This document shows positions 51,748-61,180 of a DNA stretch of 64,000 nt, in pieces (the stretch's first letter is position 1; every line of letters begins with the position of its first letter). A model generated the notes under the pieces. It was given only the letters and a program-made list of their open reading frames with translations, did no database searches and had not been told where the DNA came from. The stretch is taken from the NCBI GenBank assembly GCA_050486205.1, contig JBJHCW010000002.1, positions 124,001-188,000 on the forward strand. The letters are read 5' to 3'. The translations under genes were made by a program, and so were the position numbers. This stretch comes from PWQG01 sp050486205. GTDB lineage: Bacteria; Pseudomonadota; Gammaproteobacteria; Pseudomonadales; Pseudohongiellaceae.

Positions 51748-53574
51748 TCAGCCGCGGGGTACACCGCCGCGGGAGGCTCGCTTACGTTCGTTCTCGGTCA
51801 GCAGTTTCTTGCGCAGACGAATGTGGTTGGGTGTGATTTCCACCAGTTCGTCCTCAGCAATAAACTCCATGGCCTGTTCCAGTGTGTGCCTCACTGGCGG
51901 CGTCAACAGCAGATTCTCGTCTGTGCCGGCAGCGCGGATATTGGTCAACTGCTTGGCCTTGGTGGGATTGACCACCAGGTCATTGTCGCGACTGTGCAGA
52001 CCGATGATCATGCCTTCATACACTTCCACGTTCGGATCGATGAACAGACGTCCGCGATCCTGCAGAGTGAACAGCGCATAGGCCAGCGCCTTGCCCTTGA
52101 CCATGGATACCAGCACCCCGTTGTGGCGCCCACCAATGTCACCGGCCTTCATCGGGCCGTACTTTTCAAAAATGTGGTTCATCATACCTGAACCTGATGT
52201 CAGGCTCAGGAACAGGGTACGGAAACCGATCAGGCCACGGGTTGGAATCAGGAAGGTCAGGCGCACCCGGCCTTTGCCATCGGGCATCATGTCCTGCATG
52301 TCCGCGCGCCGGTTACCCAACTCCTCGATCACCGCGCCCTGATGCTGATCGTCACAATCCACGATCAGGATTTCGTAGGGCTCCATCATCTGACCATCAA
52401 TTTCCTGCACAATCACTTCCGGGCGCGAAACGGCCAGTTCGAAGCCTTCCCGGCGCATGGTCTCGATCAGCACAGCCAGGTGCAGTTCACCGCGACCGGA
52501 CACCTTGTACTTGTCCGGCGTCTCGCCCGGCTCAACCCGCAGTGCCACGTTATAGATCAATTCGCGCTCCAGCCGCTCCTTGATGTTGCGCGTGGTGACA
52601 AATTTACCATCCTGCCCGGCAAAGGGTGAGTCATTGACCTGAAAGGTCATGCTGATGGTGGGTTCATCCACGGTCAGTGGCGGCAACGCCTCGACATGCT
52701 CGGGATCACACAGTGTGTCGGATATGTTCAGCTTGTCGATTCCGGTGATACAGATGATGTCGCCAGCCAGCGCTTCGTCAACGTCCACGCGCTCCAGGCC
52801 CATATGACCCTTGACCTGCAGGATACGGCCCTTGCGCTGCTTGCCATCACGGTCCACGATGACCACCGGCATATTGACGCGGGCCTTGCCGCCGGTGACG
52901 CGACCGATGCCGATCACGCCGACGTAGCTGCTATAGTCCAGGGCGCTGATCTGCATGCGAAACGGCGCATCCACAACAACGGTGGGCGGCGGCACCTGAT
53001 CAACAACCATCTGGAACAGCGGTGTCATGTCATCGGCCAGATCATCGGCCTCGGGGCCAGCCACGCCGTTGAGCGCGGACGCGTAGATTACCGGAAAGTC
53101 CAGTTGCTCGTCCGTGGCACCCAGTCGGTCAAACAGGTCCATCACCTCACCAAGCACCCAGTCGGGCCGCGCACCGGGGCGATCCACCTTGTTGATCACC
53201 ACAATCGGCTTCAGACCCTGATCAAAGGCTTTCTGGGTCACAAAGCGGGTCTGCGGCATGGGGCCATCAACCGCATCCACCAGCAGCAGCACGCTGTCCA
53301 CCATGGACATGACACGCTCCACCTCACCACCAAAGTCGGCGTGGCCGGGTGTGTCCACGATATTGATACGGTAGTCACCCCAGTTGATGGCTGTGTTCTT
53401 GGCCAGGATGGTGATACCGCGCTCGCGCTCCTGATCATTGGAATCCATGACCCGTTCCACATTGCCACCGCGCTGATCCAGGGTACCGGACTGCTGCAGA
53501 AGCTTGTCGACCAGAGTGGTTTTGCCATGGTCAACATGGGCAATAATAGCGATATTGCGGATATTCTCGATCAC
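51748..53574 (-). CDS. typA: Ribosome-associated GTPase TypA/BipA
   Basis: A translational GTPase related to EF-G, involved in 50S assembly and stress adaptation. From GTG 53574 (MIENIRNIAIIAHVDHGKTT) the length is 608 residues, matching E. coli (607). G motifs are AHVDHGKTTL (P-loop), ERGITILAKNTA (switch I), DTPGHADFGGEV (G3), INKVDRPGARPD (G4) and the C-terminal TypA-specific domain ends with KKLLTENERKRASR. GGGGGA-type site precedes the GTG (ATCCCCC on the plus strand). Confidence 0.97.
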   Translation of the reverse strand: MIENIRNIAIIAHVDHGKTTLVDKLLQQSGTLDQRGGNVERVMDSNDQERERGITILAKNTAINWGDYRINIVDTPGHADFGGEVERVMSMVDSVLLLVDAVDGPMPQTRFVTQKAFDQGLKPIVVINKVDRPGARPDWVLGEVMDLFDRLGATDEQLDFPVIYASALNGVAGPEADDLADDMTPLFQMVVDQVPPPTVVVDAPFRMQISALDYSSYVGVIGIGRVTGGKARVNMPVVIVDRDGKQRKGRILQVKGHMGLERVDVDEALAGDIICITGIDKLNISDTLCDPEHVEALPPLTVDEPTISMTFQVNDSPFAGQDGKFVTTRNIKERLERELIYNVALRVEPGETPDKYKVSGRGELHLAVLIETMRREGFELAVSRPEVIVQEIDGQMMEPYEILIVDCDDQHQGAVIEELGNRRADMQDMMPDGKGRVRLTFLIPTRGLIGFRTLFLSLTSGSGMMNHIFEKYGPMKAGDIGGRHNGVLVSMVKGKALAYALFTLQDRGRLFIDPNVEVYEGMIIGLHSRDNDLVVNPTKAKQLTNIRAAGTDENLLLTPPVRHTLEQAMEFIAEDELVEITPNHIRLRKKLLTENERKRASRGGVPRG

Positions 53575-53756
53575 GGGGGATTCCTGATGGTGACTGCTGG
53601 GTAAATTGGCGCCGAAGTATACCAGAAAAGTGGCGCCACTATCGATCCAAAATACAATCCGGTGAACTGACAGATATTCGTGGTGCATGAACTGGTCGGC
53701 GCCCCTGGCACGCAATACACTGAATGCGCACTTACATTCATCACAAGGAGCTATTT

Positions 53757-54491
53757 ATGGGCAGTATTCTGAAGCGCTTGTCGCTGACGCTTGGCCTGTT
53801 GCTGGTCATCGCTACGGCCTGGGCCGAGCCGGTATCCAGTCACTTCACCACATCCGACGGTGTACAGATTCACTACCTCACCCAGGGCGAAAGCGGCAGC
53901 CCAGTCATTCTTGTGCATGGTTTCACCTCCAGCGCGCGCGGTAACTGGTTCAATCAGGGCATCGTGCAACATCTGGTGGACAATCATCAGGTGATTGCCA
54001 TTGATATGCGAAACCATGGCGACAGTGACACCGTCAACGAAGGTGAACCCGGCATTGTCCGTGATGTACTGGAGCTGATGGATCATCTGCAGATAGACCG
54101 CGCTCATATGCACGGTTACTCGATGGGTGGTTACACCACTCTGGCCGTGTTGGCGGTGGCGCCGGAGCGTCTGATCACCGCCAGTGTGGGTGGTGCCGGC
54201 GTCGGTGATCTGCCGGAGAATATCGCGCCAGATGCGGATTTTGATTGGGACACAGCACTCGTTGAACGCGTGCCAACACAATTCCCCATCGACCTGGGCG
54301 CTGTCAGCATCCCGGTCATGGCCATCAATGGCTCGGACGACAGGCCGTATCCCAAGACTGTGCGCATGACACGTGAAATGGATGATTTCACCAATTTCAT
54401 ACTCCCGGGTTACCACCACATGAATGCCATGACGCCCGGCACCGGCTACGCCGAACGTCTGGCATTTTTCATCAGCCAGAACGACGACTGA
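53757..54491 (+). CDS. Exported alpha/beta-hydrolase
   Basis: A 244-residue protein with an N-terminal signal peptide (about 1-24, LSLTLGLLLVIATAWAEP) and an alpha/beta-hydrolase fold: VILVHGFTSSARGNW (oxyanion region), AIDMRNHGDSD, the nucleophile elbow MHGYSMGGYT (Ser), a candidate Asp in INGSDDRPYPK and the catalytic His in LPGYHHMNAM. The substrate is unknown; an esterase or lipase-like periplasmic role is plausible. ATG 53757 follows AAGGAGC by 5-6 bases. Divergent from typA and convergent with thiI (stops 4 bp apart). Confidence 0.88.
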   Translation: MGSILKRLSLTLGLLLVIATAWAEPVSSHFTTSDGVQIHYLTQGESGSPVILVHGFTSSARGNWFNQGIVQHLVDNHQVIAIDMRNHGDSDTVNEGEPGIVRDVLELMDHLQIDRAHMHGYSMGGYTTLAVLAVAPERLITASVGGAGVGDLPENIAPDADFDWDTALVERVPTQFPIDLGAVSIPVMAINGSDDRPYPKTVRMTREMDDFTNFILPGYHHMNAMTPGTGYAERLAFFISQNDD

Positions 54492-54495
54492 AAGT

Positions 54496-55962
54496 TCAGG
54501 GCCGGTACACCGCCACGTTGCGGTGGCCGGCATCCTTCAGGTGCGAGGCATGCAACCGGCTCATGATGCCCTTGTCGCAGTACAGCAGGTACTGCCGCTC
54601 GGGATCCAGTGCGGTGAACTGCGAGCGCAGCTGATAGAACGGCATGTGGACCACATCGGCCGTGGCATCGCCGCCACGCAGGCGCAGCGGACTGCGATCC
54701 TGTTCGTCTGGATGCCGGATATCGAGCACAATCGCCTGCGCCGGCACCTGGGTGTACTCATCAGGCTCCACGGCAAAGTGCCCCAGCCCCTCCACAACCC
54801 GATCAATACGCTGGACCGCCATATTCGTCACCGCCGCTTCCAGCACTGCCATGTCCATGCGCGCCTCTTCCGCCTCGATACGTGCCAGACGGGCGCGCGT
54901 GGTGGGTTTGACCGAAATCACACCACAGTATTCCGGCACATTCTTCGAGAACTCCTCGGTGCCGATCGCCCGTGCAATATCAATGATCTCCTGCTTGTCA
55001 CTGGTGATCAGCGGCCTGAGCACCAGCTTGTCGGTGACCCTGTCGATCAGTGCCAGGTTCGGCAGCGTCTGACTGGAAACCTGGGCCACGCTCTCGCCGG
55101 TGACCAGCGCTTCCACTTGCAGTGAATCGGCCACCCGGTCAGCGGCGCGCATCATCATGCGCTTCAGCACCACCCCCATTTGTGCATTATCAACCCGGGT
55201 CAGGATCTCCTGGACCACGTGCTCGAAAGGCACGGTGATGAACTTCACACGCTGGGAGGCGCCGTAACGCAGCCACAGGTACACAGCCAGCTCCTTTACT
55301 GCCAGCTCGTGCGCCTTGCCACCAAGATTAAAAAACAGGTAATGGGTCAACAGCCCCCTTTTTATGCAGCGATAACTGGACACTGCTGAATCAAAGCCGC
55401 CGGAAATCAGCGACAGCACCGCCTCCTGGGTGCCCAGCGGATATCCGCCCAGGCCTCGCCGAAAATCCTCTACCACATAGAGGTCGTTGTGACGGATTTC
55501 CAGCCGCACGGTAACCTGCGGATTGCTCAGGTCCACACCAGCGGGCTGACAGCGCGCAATCAGTGATGCACCAATATGGCGCTCGACGTCCACAGAATTG
55601 AAATTGTGGCTGCCCTGACGCTTGCAGCGCACCGCAAAAGTCCGCCCCGGCAACTGTTTCTGATGAATGGGCAGCAGCGCCTCAACCATCTGATCAAAAT
55701 CCATCAGCGGCAGTTTCTGCACTTTCATCACCACAGACAGGCCGGGAGTGCAGGTCAGCACTTCCATGAATTCGGACGCCGCCCGTTCACCACTGCGCTG
55801 CGTGGTGATCTCCAGGATGTCCCAGTCCCCCACCACCTGCACGTCTTCATCCAGGCGTGACAGCAGCGTGCGCAGGTTACGCCGCAGGATTTTGATGAAG
55901 CGCTTGCGTACCGGGCGCGTTTTGATGGTGATCTCAGGAAAGAACCTGACCAGGAACTGCAT
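54496..55962 (-). CDS. thiI: tRNA 4-thiouridine synthase / thiamine sulfurtransferase ThiI
   Basis: Makes s4U8 in tRNA and, in enterics, supplies sulfur for the thiazole of thiamine. The 488 residues start MQFLVRFFPEITIKTRPVRK, then have a THUMP domain (about 60-165), the PP-loop ATP site LSLISGGFDSAVSSYRCIKR, the first catalytic Cys in VPEYCGVISVKPTTRARLA, and a C-terminal rhodanese domain with catalytic Cys in YLLYCDKGIMSRLHAS. It is the long, rhodanese-fused form. Located upstream of glnA in the opposite direction, as in Pseudomonas. Confidence 0.96.
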   Translation of the reverse strand: MQFLVRFFPEITIKTRPVRKRFIKILRRNLRTLLSRLDEDVQVVGDWDILEITTQRSGERAASEFMEVLTCTPGLSVVMKVQKLPLMDFDQMVEALLPIHQKQLPGRTFAVRCKRQGSHNFNSVDVERHIGASLIARCQPAGVDLSNPQVTVRLEIRHNDLYVVEDFRRGLGGYPLGTQEAVLSLISGGFDSAVSSYRCIKRGLLTHYLFFNLGGKAHELAVKELAVYLWLRYGASQRVKFITVPFEHVVQEILTRVDNAQMGVVLKRMMMRAADRVADSLQVEALVTGESVAQVSSQTLPNLALIDRVTDKLVLRPLITSDKQEIIDIARAIGTEEFSKNVPEYCGVISVKPTTRARLARIEAEEARMDMAVLEAAVTNMAVQRIDRVVEGLGHFAVEPDEYTQVPAQAIVLDIRHPDEQDRSPLRLRGGDATADVVHMPFYQLRSQFTALDPERQYLLYCDKGIMSRLHASHLKDAGHRNVAVYRP

Positions 55963-56077
55963 GTATCTACCTCTGCAAGTTGTTGAACGCCAGCACGCAC
56001 CAAAACAGGGAGGCGGCGCCATTTTACTCTCTTGATCCGTGCCGATCGGAATTCCAACTGACAAAATCATTGATAAT

Positions 56078-56094
56078 TGCACTCATACAGTGCA
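56078..56094. promoter_or_regulatory. NtrC-binding site 1 upstream of glnA
   Basis: TGCACT-N5-AGTGCA, a perfect 6-bp dyad close to the NtrC consensus TGCACC-N5-GGTGCA. Its centre is 30 bp (about three helical turns) upstream of site 2, allowing cooperative binding on one face. Confidence 0.75.
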
Positions 56095-56107
56095 CTTTAC
56101 TCATTCG

Positions 56108-56124
56108 CGCACCACTTTGGCGCA
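56108..56124. promoter_or_regulatory. NtrC-binding site 2 upstream of glnA
   Basis: CGCACC-N5-GGCGCA, again matching the NtrC consensus with compensating changes on both halves. Its centre lies about 77 bp before the sigma-54 promoter, a normal enhancer distance. Confidence 0.75.
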
Positions 56125-56184
56125 GTATTGAGGGCATTGAGGCCCGTCGTCACGGAAAATCAGGGGGTTGCGCGCCCCAAAAAA

Positions 56185-56200
56185 TGGCACGCATCTTGCT
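56185..56200 (+). promoter_or_regulatory. Sigma-54 promoter of glnA
   Basis: TGGCAC-N5-TTGCT is an exact match to the -24/-12 consensus. With the two NtrC sites upstream it makes glnA-glnL-glnG a nitrogen-regulated operon controlled by its own products. The leader to the glnA ATG is about 180 nt. The remainder of the 429-bp thiI/glnA gap shows nothing else I can name. Confidence 0.9.
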
Positions 56201-56391
56201 CCCTACTGCACACACGGATGCGACAGGGGTTTCATTATAAAGACCGCGCCTCATCTTGTAGAGTGCGGACCGCGGGGAGCGGCGCCGCATTGAAGCAAAC
56301 GGATACCGGAATCTGCCATCAACAGGTCGGTTCCAAAATCAACCAGTGACTCCAGGGGAGTCATAATTCTCGATCGCACGGAGGATCAAGA

Positions 56392-57798
56392 ATGTCCGAC
56401 AAGACGTTAACGTTAATCAAAGACAACGATGTAAAGTGGATCGACCTCCGTTTTACAGACACACGCGGTAAAGAACAGCACGTGACTTTCCCGGCCACAG
56501 CTGCAGAAAGCGTCATGGAAGGTGTCATGTTCGACGGCTCATCGGTAGCCGGGTGGAAAGGGATCAACGAATCAGACATGATCCTGATGCCTGACGACTC
56601 CACTGCCGTTATCGATCCCTTTACTGACGAGCCTCAGGTCAACCTGCGCTGCGACATCATTGAGCCGCGCACCATGCAGGGCTATGACCGTGACCCGCGC
56701 TCTGTTGCGCGTCGCGCCGAAGAATTCCTGAAGTCCACCGGTATCGGTGACACTGCCTATTTCGGCCCTGAGCCCGAGTTCTTTGTATTCGACTCGGTAA
56801 AATGGCAGAACAAGATGGAAAGCGCCTCTTTCCAGATCAATGCCGAGGAAGCAGCCTGGTCCAGCAACGAAGACTTCGAAGGCGGCAATATGGGACACCG
56901 TCCGAAGGTCAAGGGTGGCTACTTCCCGGTGCCGCCAGTCGACTCTCACGCCGACCTGCGTGGCGCCATGTGTGACGCCATGACCGCAATGGGCCTGACT
57001 GTTGAGCTGCATCACCACGAAGTAGGCAACGCCGGTCAGTGCGAAATCGGCACAAAGTTCAACTCACTGGTTTACAAGGCGGACGAGACCCAGATCCTGA
57101 AGTACTGTGTCCATAACACTGCCCACCTGTTCGGCAAGACGTCCACCTTCATGCCCAAGCCGCTGGTCGGCGACAACGGTAGTGGTATGCACGTGCACAT
57201 GTCCATCTTCAAGGACGGCAAGAACACATTTGCCGGAGAAGGCTACGCTGGCCTGTCCGATACTGCCCTGTACTACATCGGCGGCATCATCAAGCACGCC
57301 AAGGCGTTGAATGCTTTCGGCAACGCCTCCACCAACTCTTACAAGCGTCTGGTAAAAGGCTTTGAAGCACCAACTCTGCTGGCGTACTCATCGCGCAACC
57401 GGTCGGCGTCCATCCGGATTCCGTACATCATCGGCGGCAACCCCAAAGCCATCCGTATCGAAGTCCGCTTCGGTGACCCGACGGCCAACCCGTATCTGTA
57501 CTTTGCCGCACTGCTGATGGCCGGCCTTGACGGCATCAAGAACAAGATTCACCCGGGCGATCCTTCCAACAAGGACCTGTACGACCTGGAGCCGGAAGAA
57601 GAAGCAGAAATTCCGAAAGTCTGCTATTCGCTGGACGAAGCGCTTGACTCACTGGATGCCGACCGTGACTTCCTCAAGGAAGGCGGTGTGTTCAGCGACG
57701 ACCTGATCGATGGTTACATCGAACTGAAGCGCGGCGAATGCACCCGTCTGAACGCAGCCACTCACCCGGTTGAGTTCGACATGTACTACAGCGTGTAA
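56392..57798 (+). CDS. glnA: Glutamine synthetase type I (adenylylated form)
   Basis: ATP-dependent ammonium assimilation into glutamine, a dodecamer. The 468 residues contain MFDGSSVAGWKGINESDM, FGPEPEFFVFD, the NGSGMHVHMS metal/glutamate site, KGFEAPTLLAYSSRNRSASIRIP and the adenylylation site Tyr397 in NKDLYDLEPEEE, so activity is expected to be controlled by GlnE. GGAGGAT precedes the ATG. It is followed directly by the NtrB/NtrC pair. Confidence 0.98.
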   Translation: MSDKTLTLIKDNDVKWIDLRFTDTRGKEQHVTFPATAAESVMEGVMFDGSSVAGWKGINESDMILMPDDSTAVIDPFTDEPQVNLRCDIIEPRTMQGYDRDPRSVARRAEEFLKSTGIGDTAYFGPEPEFFVFDSVKWQNKMESASFQINAEEAAWSSNEDFEGGNMGHRPKVKGGYFPVPPVDSHADLRGAMCDAMTAMGLTVELHHHEVGNAGQCEIGTKFNSLVYKADETQILKYCVHNTAHLFGKTSTFMPKPLVGDNGSGMHVHMSIFKDGKNTFAGEGYAGLSDTALYYIGGIIKHAKALNAFGNASTNSYKRLVKGFEAPTLLAYSSRNRSASIRIPYIIGGNPKAIRIEVRFGDPTANPYLYFAALLMAGLDGIKNKIHPGDPSNKDLYDLEPEEEAEIPKVCYSLDEALDSLDADRDFLKEGGVFSDDLIDGYIELKRGECTRLNAATHPVEFDMYYSV

Positions 57799-57810
57799 AA
57801 ACGGTGAACA

Positions 57811-57851
57811 CAGTGGCCGGGACAGCAGTAGACAAGGCGCCCCGGCCACTG
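57811..57851 (+). terminator. Hairpin between glnA and glnL (possible attenuator)
   Basis: An 11-bp perfect inverted repeat CAGTGGCCGGG/CCCGGCCACTG (57811-57821, 57841-57851) separated by 19 bases lies between the glnA stop and the preferred glnL start. There is no T-run. It may lower glnLG expression relative to glnA, comparable in position to the glnA-glnL terminator of enteric bacteria. Confidence 0.5.
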
Positions 57852-57866
57852 CTCAGCCGCCCTGAA

Positions 57867-58970
57867 ATGTCCGTTGCGGACCCGACAATGCACAAGCGCC
57901 TGCTCGACAATCTCACCACCGGGGTCCTGGTCCTGGACCATGACCTTCGTCTTTGTTATCTCAATCTGGCAGCCGAGAATCTGCTTGCCAGCAGTGGTCG
58001 ACAACTGCAAGGCATCAGCATCAATGACATCTTCCTCCGGTTTGAACAGGATCTGGAGGATATACGTTCTGCACTGGATGAGAATCGCAGCTTCACCAAG
58101 CGCAAAACGGAAATCCGGCTGATACACGGCAACCGCATCGTAGTGGACTACACCATCACACCACTGCAGGATTTCAACGGTCATCGGGTGATGATGGAAA
58201 TCCAGAGCATGGATCATGCCGAGCGCATCAGTCGCGAGGAGGCAATGATCAACACACATGAAACCACACGGGAACTGGTGCGTGGTCTGGCACATGAAAT
58301 CAAGAACCCACTCGGCGGTATTCGTGGCGCCGCACAATTGCTGGCCAGGGAACTGCCCAATACCGAACTGACTGATTACACCAACGTGATCATCGAAGAG
58401 GCCGACCGGCTGCGCAAACTGGTCGATCGCCTGATGGGCTCCGGCAAACTGCCGGAAATGCGCCCACTGAACATACACGAAGTGCTGGAGCGCGTGCGCA
58501 ATCTGATTGAAGCCGAAGTCGGCAACAAGGACATCACACTGGTACGCAACTATGACCCCAGCATTCCGCAGATCACCGGCGACTTTGAACAACTGATACA
58601 GGCAACACTGAATATCGTCAGTAACGCAGTGCAGGCGCTGGAAAGTCCGCACGTGACCCATAGCGCGGGCGTCATCGAACTTCGCACCCGTGTTGTACGC
58701 AACGTCACCATCGGCATCAATTTTTACCGACTCGCTGCCCGCATTGATATTACGGACAACGGCCCCGGCATACCAACGGAGCTCATGAGCACACTGTTCT
58801 ACCCGATGATCAGTGGTCGCGCTGAAGGCACAGGTCTGGGCCTGTCCATCGCTCACTCAATAATAAATCACCACAAAGGCATCATTGAATGCCAGAGCAA
58901 ACCCGGACGCACCAGTTTTTCCATTTTGATTCCGGTACGCACCGACAACGGCACTACCGGAGGCAAATAA
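57867..58970 (+). CDS. glnL: Nitrogen regulation sensor kinase NtrB
   Basis: A cytoplasmic histidine kinase/phosphatase that controls NtrC in response to PII. From ATG 57867 it has 367 residues: a PAS domain (about 8-110, RLLDNLTTGVLVLDHDLRLC), the H-box LVRGLAHEIKNPLGGIRGAA (phospho-His), the N box NIVSNAVQAL and G boxes DNGPGIPTEL and GRAEGTGLGLSI. A GTG at 57804 would extend it through the hairpin region, which I consider less likely. Confidence 0.95.
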   Translation: MSVADPTMHKRLLDNLTTGVLVLDHDLRLCYLNLAAENLLASSGRQLQGISINDIFLRFEQDLEDIRSALDENRSFTKRKTEIRLIHGNRIVVDYTITPLQDFNGHRVMMEIQSMDHAERISREEAMINTHETTRELVRGLAHEIKNPLGGIRGAAQLLARELPNTELTDYTNVIIEEADRLRKLVDRLMGSGKLPEMRPLNIHEVLERVRNLIEAEVGNKDITLVRNYDPSIPQITGDFEQLIQATLNIVSNAVQALESPHVTHSAGVIELRTRVVRNVTIGINFYRLAARIDITDNGPGIPTELMSTLFYPMISGRAEGTGLGLSIAHSIINHHKGIIECQSKPGRTSFSILIPVRTDNGTTGGK

Positions 58971-58994
58971 ACCGAATAACGCGGAAGTATCACT

Positions 58995-60419
58995 ATGAAC
59001 AAGCACAATTCAGTGTGGATTCTGGACGACGACAAGTCCATTCGCTGGGTGCTGGAGAAGTCACTCAGCCGCAACGGTCTGCATACCCAGAGCTTTGAAA
59101 GTGGCGACGAGCTGCTGCATCGCCTGGAAAAAGAGCGGCCTGACGCCATCATCAGTGATATTCGTATGCCCGGCATCAACGGTCTGGAGTTGCTGACATC
59201 AGTCCACGAAAAATTCCCTCAGTTGCCGGTCATCATCATGACCGCCCACTCGGATCTGGACAGCGCGGTATCCTCATACAGCCGCGGCGCTTTTGAGTAC
59301 CTGCCCAAACCCTTCGATATCGACGAAGCGGTCGCCATGACCCAGCGTGCACTGGAGCACGCACGCGAGCAGGGCAGCGATGAAATTGACACCCCTGCGC
59401 TCGAAGACACCAAGGAGATCATCGGCGAAGCGCCCGCCATGCAGGAGGTATTCCGCGCCATTGGCCGACTGTCGCAATCCAATATCACCGTATTGATCAA
59501 CGGCGAGTCCGGCACGGGCAAGGAACTGGTCGCCCACGCGCTGCACAAACACAGCCCGCGACGCGAGCGTCAGTTCATTGCCCTTAACGTGGCCGCCATT
59601 CCCAAAGACCTGATTGAGTCGGAACTGTTCGGGCACGAAAAAGGTGCCTTCACCGGCGCCGCATCCCAGCGCACCGGCCGCTTCGAGCAGGCCAACGGCG
59701 GCACACTGTTCCTGGATGAAATTGGTGACATGCCACTGGAAACCCAGACCCGACTGCTGCGGGTATTGTCAGACGGCGAGTTCTACCGGGTCGGGGGTCA
59801 CACACCGATCAAGGTCGATGTGCGCATCATTGCCGCTACGCACCAGAACCTGGAAGACAGAGTCAAACAACACCAGTTCCGGGAAGACCTTTTCCATCGC
59901 CTGAACGTCATTCGCATCCACATTCCGCGCCTGCGCGATCGCCGCGAAGACATTCCTCGCCTGGCCCAGCACTTCCTGGCCAAAGCCGCCGAAGAGCTCG
60001 AGGCAGAAACCAAGGTGCTTCGCCCGGAAACCGAGCAGTACATCACCGGCCTGAACTGGCCCGGCAACGTGCGCCAACTGGAAAACTTCTGCCGCTGGAT
60101 CACCGTCATGGCCTCCAGCCGCGAGGTGCGTGTAGACGACCTTCCACCCGAGCTGTTCGAAACCCAGGCCCAGGCCAGCACCAGCCAGAGCTGGACAGAA
60201 CTGCTGGAGCAGTGGGCCAGCCAGGAGCTTAGCCTGGGTCATAAGGGCATTCTGGATCAGGCGACCCCTGCCTTCGAGCGCACCATGATTGAAGTGGCAT
60301 TGAAGCATACCCTGGGGCGGCGGCGGGATGCGGCGGTGCTGCTGGGTTGGGGGCGCAATACCTTGACGCGCAAGATCAAGGAGCTGGGGATCGAGGCGGA
60401 GGCTGACTCGGAGGAGTGA
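58995..60419 (+). CDS. glnG: Nitrogen regulation response regulator NtrC
   Basis: A sigma-54-dependent activator. The 474 residues have a receiver domain (phospho-Asp about 54 in AIISDIRMPGING), an AAA+ domain with Walker A INGESGTGKELVAHAL, the sigma-54 contact loop ESELFGHEKGAFTGA, Walker B GGTLFLDEIGDMPLETQ and a C-terminal Fis-type helix-turn-helix (about 430-465, DAAVLLGWGRNTLTRKIKEL). Its last codons and stop lie in the first unit of a 37-bp tandem duplication. Confidence 0.97.
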   Translation: MNKHNSVWILDDDKSIRWVLEKSLSRNGLHTQSFESGDELLHRLEKERPDAIISDIRMPGINGLELLTSVHEKFPQLPVIIMTAHSDLDSAVSSYSRGAFEYLPKPFDIDEAVAMTQRALEHAREQGSDEIDTPALEDTKEIIGEAPAMQEVFRAIGRLSQSNITVLINGESGTGKELVAHALHKHSPRRERQFIALNVAAIPKDLIESELFGHEKGAFTGAASQRTGRFEQANGGTLFLDEIGDMPLETQTRLLRVLSDGEFYRVGGHTPIKVDVRIIAATHQNLEDRVKQHQFREDLFHRLNVIRIHIPRLRDRREDIPRLAQHFLAKAAEELEAETKVLRPETEQYITGLNWPGNVRQLENFCRWITVMASSREVRVDDLPPELFETQAQASTSQSWTELLEQWASQELSLGHKGILDQATPAFERTMIEVALKHTLGRRRDAAVLLGWGRNTLTRKIKELGIEAEADSEE

Positions 60420-60473
60420 CAGTGGGTGCCGGGCGAAGGCTGACTCGGAGGAGCGACGGTAAGTGCCGGGCGA
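60400..60473. repeat. 37-bp tandem duplication at the glnG stop codon
   Basis: Two adjacent 37-bp units (60400-60436 and 60437-60473), both beginning AGGCTGACTCGGAGGAG and ending GTGCCGGGCGA, differ at four positions. The first carries the glnG TGA stop, which is CGA in the second copy. The remaining gap to 60776 (60474-60776) has no credible gene, RNA or repeat; short open frames such as 60546-60632 are too small to support. Confidence 0.85.
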
Positions 60474-60776
60474 GGCCCTGACGGAAGTTTGCGGACTCGC
60501 TCGAGCACATCCCTGTATCGCTCGACCGCCTGGGGTTGTCGAACTGTGAGAGGTGACCAGCACACCATCGATTTCCTGATTCGCGTGTTTGATGCTCAAC
60601 ATTTCGAGATTGAGAACGTGATCCACGGCTGAGCTTATTGTCTTTCATATGCATGTCTGTCCATTCTGTCAGCGATTGCTCAAGGCAGACCTCTGATTGC
60701 AGGCTTTGGTGACCGATTCGAGACAGAACCAGTGGGCGGTCATGGACTTTGAGCCTCCCATGGATCGGAGCCCGGT

Positions 60777-61145
60777 ATGAGCTACGATGAATTCAATGAA
60801 CTCTGCGGCTCGTTGCCCGCAACCACCTGTGTTGTTCAATGGGGCGGCGCGTATGTCTGGAAGGTGGGCGGAAAAGTATTCGCCATTGGCGGATGGGAAA
60901 AATCATCGGGGGGTCCCGCATTTACCTTCAAGGCCTCTGAACTGAATTTTAATGTACTGAAGGATGAACCGGGCTTCAGGCCTGCGCCTTATCTGGCCTC
61001 TCGTGGTATGAAGTGGATTCAGCAATACGATGCGTCCAGGGAAAAGGATGAAGAGTTGAGGTACTACCTCAAGGAGTCACATCGAATAGTTTCCCTGGGG
61101 CTGACCAGAAAGCTTCAGAAAGCGCTCGGTCTCAATCAGGGCTGA
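60777..61145 (+). CDS. YjbR/MmcQ-family protein
   Basis: A 122-residue protein of the YjbR (CyaY-like fold) family: MSYDEFNELCGSLPATTCVV, a central VWKVGGKVFAIGGWEK strand pair, FTFKASELNFNVL and the family-typical LASRGMKWIQQYD. Function is unknown; relatives have been suggested to bind DNA. GGAG lies 7 bases before the ATG. It is followed after 35 bp by a GST gene on the same strand. Confidence 0.88.
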   Translation: MSYDEFNELCGSLPATTCVVQWGGAYVWKVGGKVFAIGGWEKSSGGPAFTFKASELNFNVLKDEPGFRPAPYLASRGMKWIQQYDASREKDEELRYYLKESHRIVSLGLTRKLQKALGLNQG

Positions 61146-61180
61146 ACACGGCAATTCAATCCTGTACTGAGGACTACACA

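Noticed and set aside
60540..60640. Short open frame with peptide RVFDAQHFEIENVIHG
   Set aside because: It is only about 28 codons from a GTG, has no ribosome site, family similarity or conserved neighbour, and is indistinguishable from a chance frame.
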